A stretch of DNA of 7,460 bases from Deltaproteobacteria bacterium (GTDB lineage Bacteria; Desulfobacterota_E; Deferrimicrobia; Deferrimicrobiales; Deferrimicrobiaceae), in the NCBI GenBank assembly GCA_023489025.1, contig JAMDCN010000048.1, positions 1 to 7,460 of the forward strand, in the 5' to 3' direction. Shown here piece by piece: positions 5,628 to 7,460 of the stretch. The position numbers and the translations under genes are program-made. The notes below the pieces were generated by a model that was given only the letters and a program-made list of their open reading frames with translations, had not been told where the DNA came from and ran no database searches. Each line of letters begins with the position of its first letter. Position 1 is the stretch's first letter.

Positions 5628-6158
5628 TTACCCCGTCCTTACGGCGCCGATGTAAGGAAGCGTGCGATACCGGTCGGCGTAGTCCAATCCGTACCCCACG
5701 ACCCAGACGTCGGGGATGTCGAATCCCAGGTAGTCGATTTCCCAATCCATCTTGAAGCGTTCCGGCTTTCGCAGGAACACGCACGTTTTCAGCGACGCCG
5801 GCATGCGCGGCTTCAACGCGTTGAACAGGTATTGAAGGGTGTATCCCGTGTCGACGATATCGTCGACGATCAGGACGTGTTTCCCCGCGATCTCGGTCCG
5901 GAGGTCCATGATGAGGCGCACCGCGCCCGTCGACGTCGCGGACTTGCCGTAGGAAGAGACGGCGATGAAGTCGACGGACCGTGGAACCGTCAGAAGCCGG
6001 GAAAGATCGGCGAGGAAAATGAAGCAGCCCCGGAGGATGCCGACCAGGAGCAGCTCCTCCACGTCGGCGTAATCGGACGAGATCCGGCGCGCCATTTCCA
6101 CCACGCGCCGCCGGATCGTCTCTTCCGTGAAAAGCACGGCCGGCTCTTCCGGAGTCAT
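5628..6158 (-). CDS. hpt: Hypoxanthine phosphoribosyltransferase
   Basis: This 176-aa protein has the typical length of bacterial HPRT. It joins hypoxanthine (often guanine too) to PRPP, giving IMP or GMP plus pyrophosphate, a cytosolic purine-salvage step. Seen: LLLVGILRGCFIFLADL (residues 36-52), which forms the PPi-binding loop; DFIAVSSYG (63-71), the flexible catalytic-loop region; the PRPP motif HVLIVDDIVDTGYT (94-107) with its acidic pair D99/D100; RKPER (130-134), whose lysine contacts the purine; and VVGYGLDYADRYR (153-165). GGAAGAGG lies about 6 nt before the ATG. The gene is divergent from adenine deaminase, whose product hypoxanthine is its substrate, so the two probably form a pathway pair. 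It converges with the kinase gene, with 20 bp between stop codons. A xanthine-specific activity is less likely but not excluded. Confidence 0.95.
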   Translation of the reverse strand: MTPEEPAVLFTEETIRRRVVEMARRISSDYADVEELLLVGILRGCFIFLADLSRLLTVPRSVDFIAVSSYGKSATSTGAVRLIMDLRTEIAGKHVLIVDDIVDTGYTLQYLFNALKPRMPASLKTCVFLRKPERFKMDWEIDYLGFDIPDVWVVGYGLDYADRYRTLPYIGAVRTG

Positions 6159-6227
6159 GGTGCGCCTCTTCCGGTATTTCCCGCGGTCCCGACAGTGTTA
6201 CGATAGCACTAACGGAGCCCGCCGGAA
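6159..6227. promoter_or_regulatory. Divergent hpt/ade control region with a 17-bp imperfect palindrome
   Basis: The 69 bases between the two start codons contain AGTGTTACGATAGCACT (6194-6210). Its two 7-base arms match except for one T/G position (a G-U pair in RNA), around a 3-base centre. The palindrome overlaps weak -10-like hexamers on both strands (TACGAT on plus, TATCGT on minus), the place expected for an operator serving both genes. GGAG at 6214-6217 lies 10 nt before the ade ATG. The regulator is unknown, and the operator role is inferred from symmetry and position. Confidence 0.45.
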
Positions 6228-7460
6228 ATGAGCCGGTTCATCGAAGGCAACATCGTCGATGTGATCGCCGGGGAGATCTTCCCGGGAAGGGTCGTCCATC
6301 GGGACGGCGTCATCCGGGCCGTGGAGCGCCTTTCCGGGACCTTCCGGGGGTTTCTCCTGCCCGGCTTCATCGACGCCCATATTCACGTGGACTCGTCGTT
6401 GCTTTGTCCCTCCCGGTTCGCCGAGGCGGTCGTCCCCCGCGGGACGACCGCCGTCGTCACCGACCCGCACGAGATCGCCAACGTCCTCGGCATGCCCGGG
6501 ATTTCCTACATGAGGGAGGACGCCGCGGGAGTCCCTTTGCGGCTCTATTTCACCGCTCCTTCCTGCGTCCCCTCCACCCCGTTCGAAACCGCGGGCGCGT
6601 CGCTCGGGGCCGCGGAGGTCGAGGCGCTGCTTCGGGAAGACGATGTCGTCGCGCTGGGGGAGGTGATGAACTACCTTGGAGCGATCGACCGCGACCCCGT
6701 CATCATCGCGAAGATCCAGGCGGCGAGGCGGGCCGGAAAACCGATCGACGGACATTGTCCGCTACTTACTGGGGAAAAGCTCAAGGAGTACATCAGTCTC
6801 GGCATATCCACGGACCACGAGTGCACCGGTGCGGACGAGGCCCGCGAGAAGCATTCCCTTGGGATGCGCATCCTCGTGCGCCAGGGGTCGGTGGCGAAAA
6901 ACCTGGAGACCCTGGCTCCGTTCGCGAGGGAGAACGATTTTTTCCTCGTGTCGGACGACAAGCTCGCGCCGGACCTGCTCGAAGGCCATCTGGACGGGAC
7001 GCTTGCCCAGGCGGTCGCATCGGGGATCGATCCCCTCCACGCCGTCCGGGCCGTCACCCTCCGTCCGGCGGACCATTACGGCCTGCCGATGGGGGCCATC
7101 GCCGCCGGCCGCGCGGCCGACATCACGAAGGTAAGAGACCTTTCCTCCTTCGACGTGGAGGAGGTCTACATCGGGGGAACGCTTGCGGCGGCGGGGGGAA
7201 CCCCGGCGTTCCGGGCGACCCCGGTTTCGAAGACGGGAACGTTTACCATCCCCCCCCGGCGGGGGCCCGATTTCACCGTTGCCGCGCCGGGTCCCGCCGC
7301 CGCCGTCCGGGTGATCGTGGCGATCCGGAACGAGATCGTAACGGCGAGCGAAACCGCCGTGATGAGCTTCCTGATCCAGGACGAGCGCAACCCGTCGTCG
7401 ATCTTTGCCTGCGTGCGCCTGGCGCGCGAGAACACCCGCACCTTTCGCGAGGTGCTGCCG
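6228..7460 (+). CDS. ade: Adenine deaminase (amidohydrolase superfamily), C-terminus cut by window edge
   Basis: The 411 codons in the window are open to the right edge; the family usually runs to about 550-600 residues, so the last quarter is missing. The enzyme hydrolyses adenine to hypoxanthine and ammonia in the cytosol, using a metal centre. Seen: the entry strand GNIVDV (7-12); LPGFIDAHIHVDSSLL (44-59) with metal ligands H51 and H53; TDPHEIANVLGM (78-89); PSCVPSTPFETAG (111-123); GEVMNY (144-149) with likely bridging E145; DGHCP (174-178) with H176; STDHECT (194-200) with H197; GSVAKNL (220-226); VSDDK (241-245); and HYGLPMGAIAAGRAAD (283-298). The Ade family is clear from the DPHEIANV, PSCVP and TDHEC blocks. 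A small oddity is DGHCPLLTG, where I recall DGHAPGLxG in most members. Divergent hpt consumes the product. No partner of a fused or split form is visible. Confidence 0.93.
   Translation, partial: MSRFIEGNIVDVIAGEIFPGRVVHRDGVIRAVERLSGTFRGFLLPGFIDAHIHVDSSLLCPSRFAEAVVPRGTTAVVTDPHEIANVLGMPGISYMREDAAGVPLRLYFTAPSCVPSTPFETAGASLGAAEVEALLREDDVVALGEVMNYLGAIDRDPVIIAKIQAARRAGKPIDGHCPLLTGEKLKEYISLGISTDHECTGADEAREKHSLGMRILVRQGSVAKNLETLAPFARENDFFLVSDDKLAPDLLEGHLDGTLAQAVASGIDPLHAVRAVTLRPADHYGLPMGAIAAGRAADITKVRDLSSFDVEEVYIGGTLAAAGGTPAFRATPVSKTGTFTIPPRRGPDFTVAAPGPAAAVRVIVAIRNEIVTASETAVMSFLIQDERNPSSIFACVRLARENTRTFREVLP

Noticed and set aside
4666..5784. Open reading frame of 372 codons on the minus strand
   Set aside because: It overlaps both the kinase core and the end of hpt in a wrong frame. 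Both real genes have complete, recognisable domains, so this is a shadow.

Overview
The window is GC-rich chromosomal DNA (the coding parts look above 60% GC) with compact bacterial genes on both strands, good Shine-Dalgarno sites and no insertion sequence, tRNA, rRNA or CRISPR array. The gene set is a class II (B12-dependent) ribonucleotide reductase, an NmrA/HSCARG-type redox protein, a small nitroreductase, a soluble hybrid histidine kinase and purine-salvage enzymes. It would suit a soil, sediment or subsurface bacterium with an anaerobic or facultative lifestyle, for example a deltaproteobacterial (Desulfobacterota-like) lineage. That placement is inferred from general style only; there is no marker gene.

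Layout. 1-580 (-): the first 193 codons of a class II ribonucleotide reductase, cut by the left edge. 581-751: divergent intergenic region. 752-1729 (+): NmrA/HSCARG-like NAD(P)-binding protein. 1756-1934 (+): an intergenic unit with a consensus -10 box (TATAAT), a predicted start at about 1768, a GC-rich multi-branched fold closed by perfectly complementary ends, and a 7-T run. It looks like a free-standing small RNA gene and is the most interesting item here. 1963-2478 (-): nitroreductase, convergent to that RNA. 2539-3081 (+): Nudix hydrolase with an atypical Nudix box. 3082-3290: AT-rich island that holds the leader and first codons of the next gene. 3148-5607 (+): 819-aa REC-PAS-PAS-HisKA-HATPase-REC hybrid kinase. 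5628-6158 (-): hypoxanthine phosphoribosyltransferase. 6228-7460 (+): adenine deaminase, cut by the right edge.

How the genes fit together. hpt and ade are divergent and share a 69-bp region with a near-perfect 17-bp palindrome. They encode consecutive steps of purine salvage (adenine to hypoxanthine to IMP), the clearest functional link in the window. The nitroreductase, NmrA-like protein and Nudix hydrolase all concern nucleotide-cofactor or redox chemistry, but each appears to be its own transcription unit, so a shared pathway is not shown. The kinase has no partner gene visible and keeps both of its receiver domains on one polypeptide.
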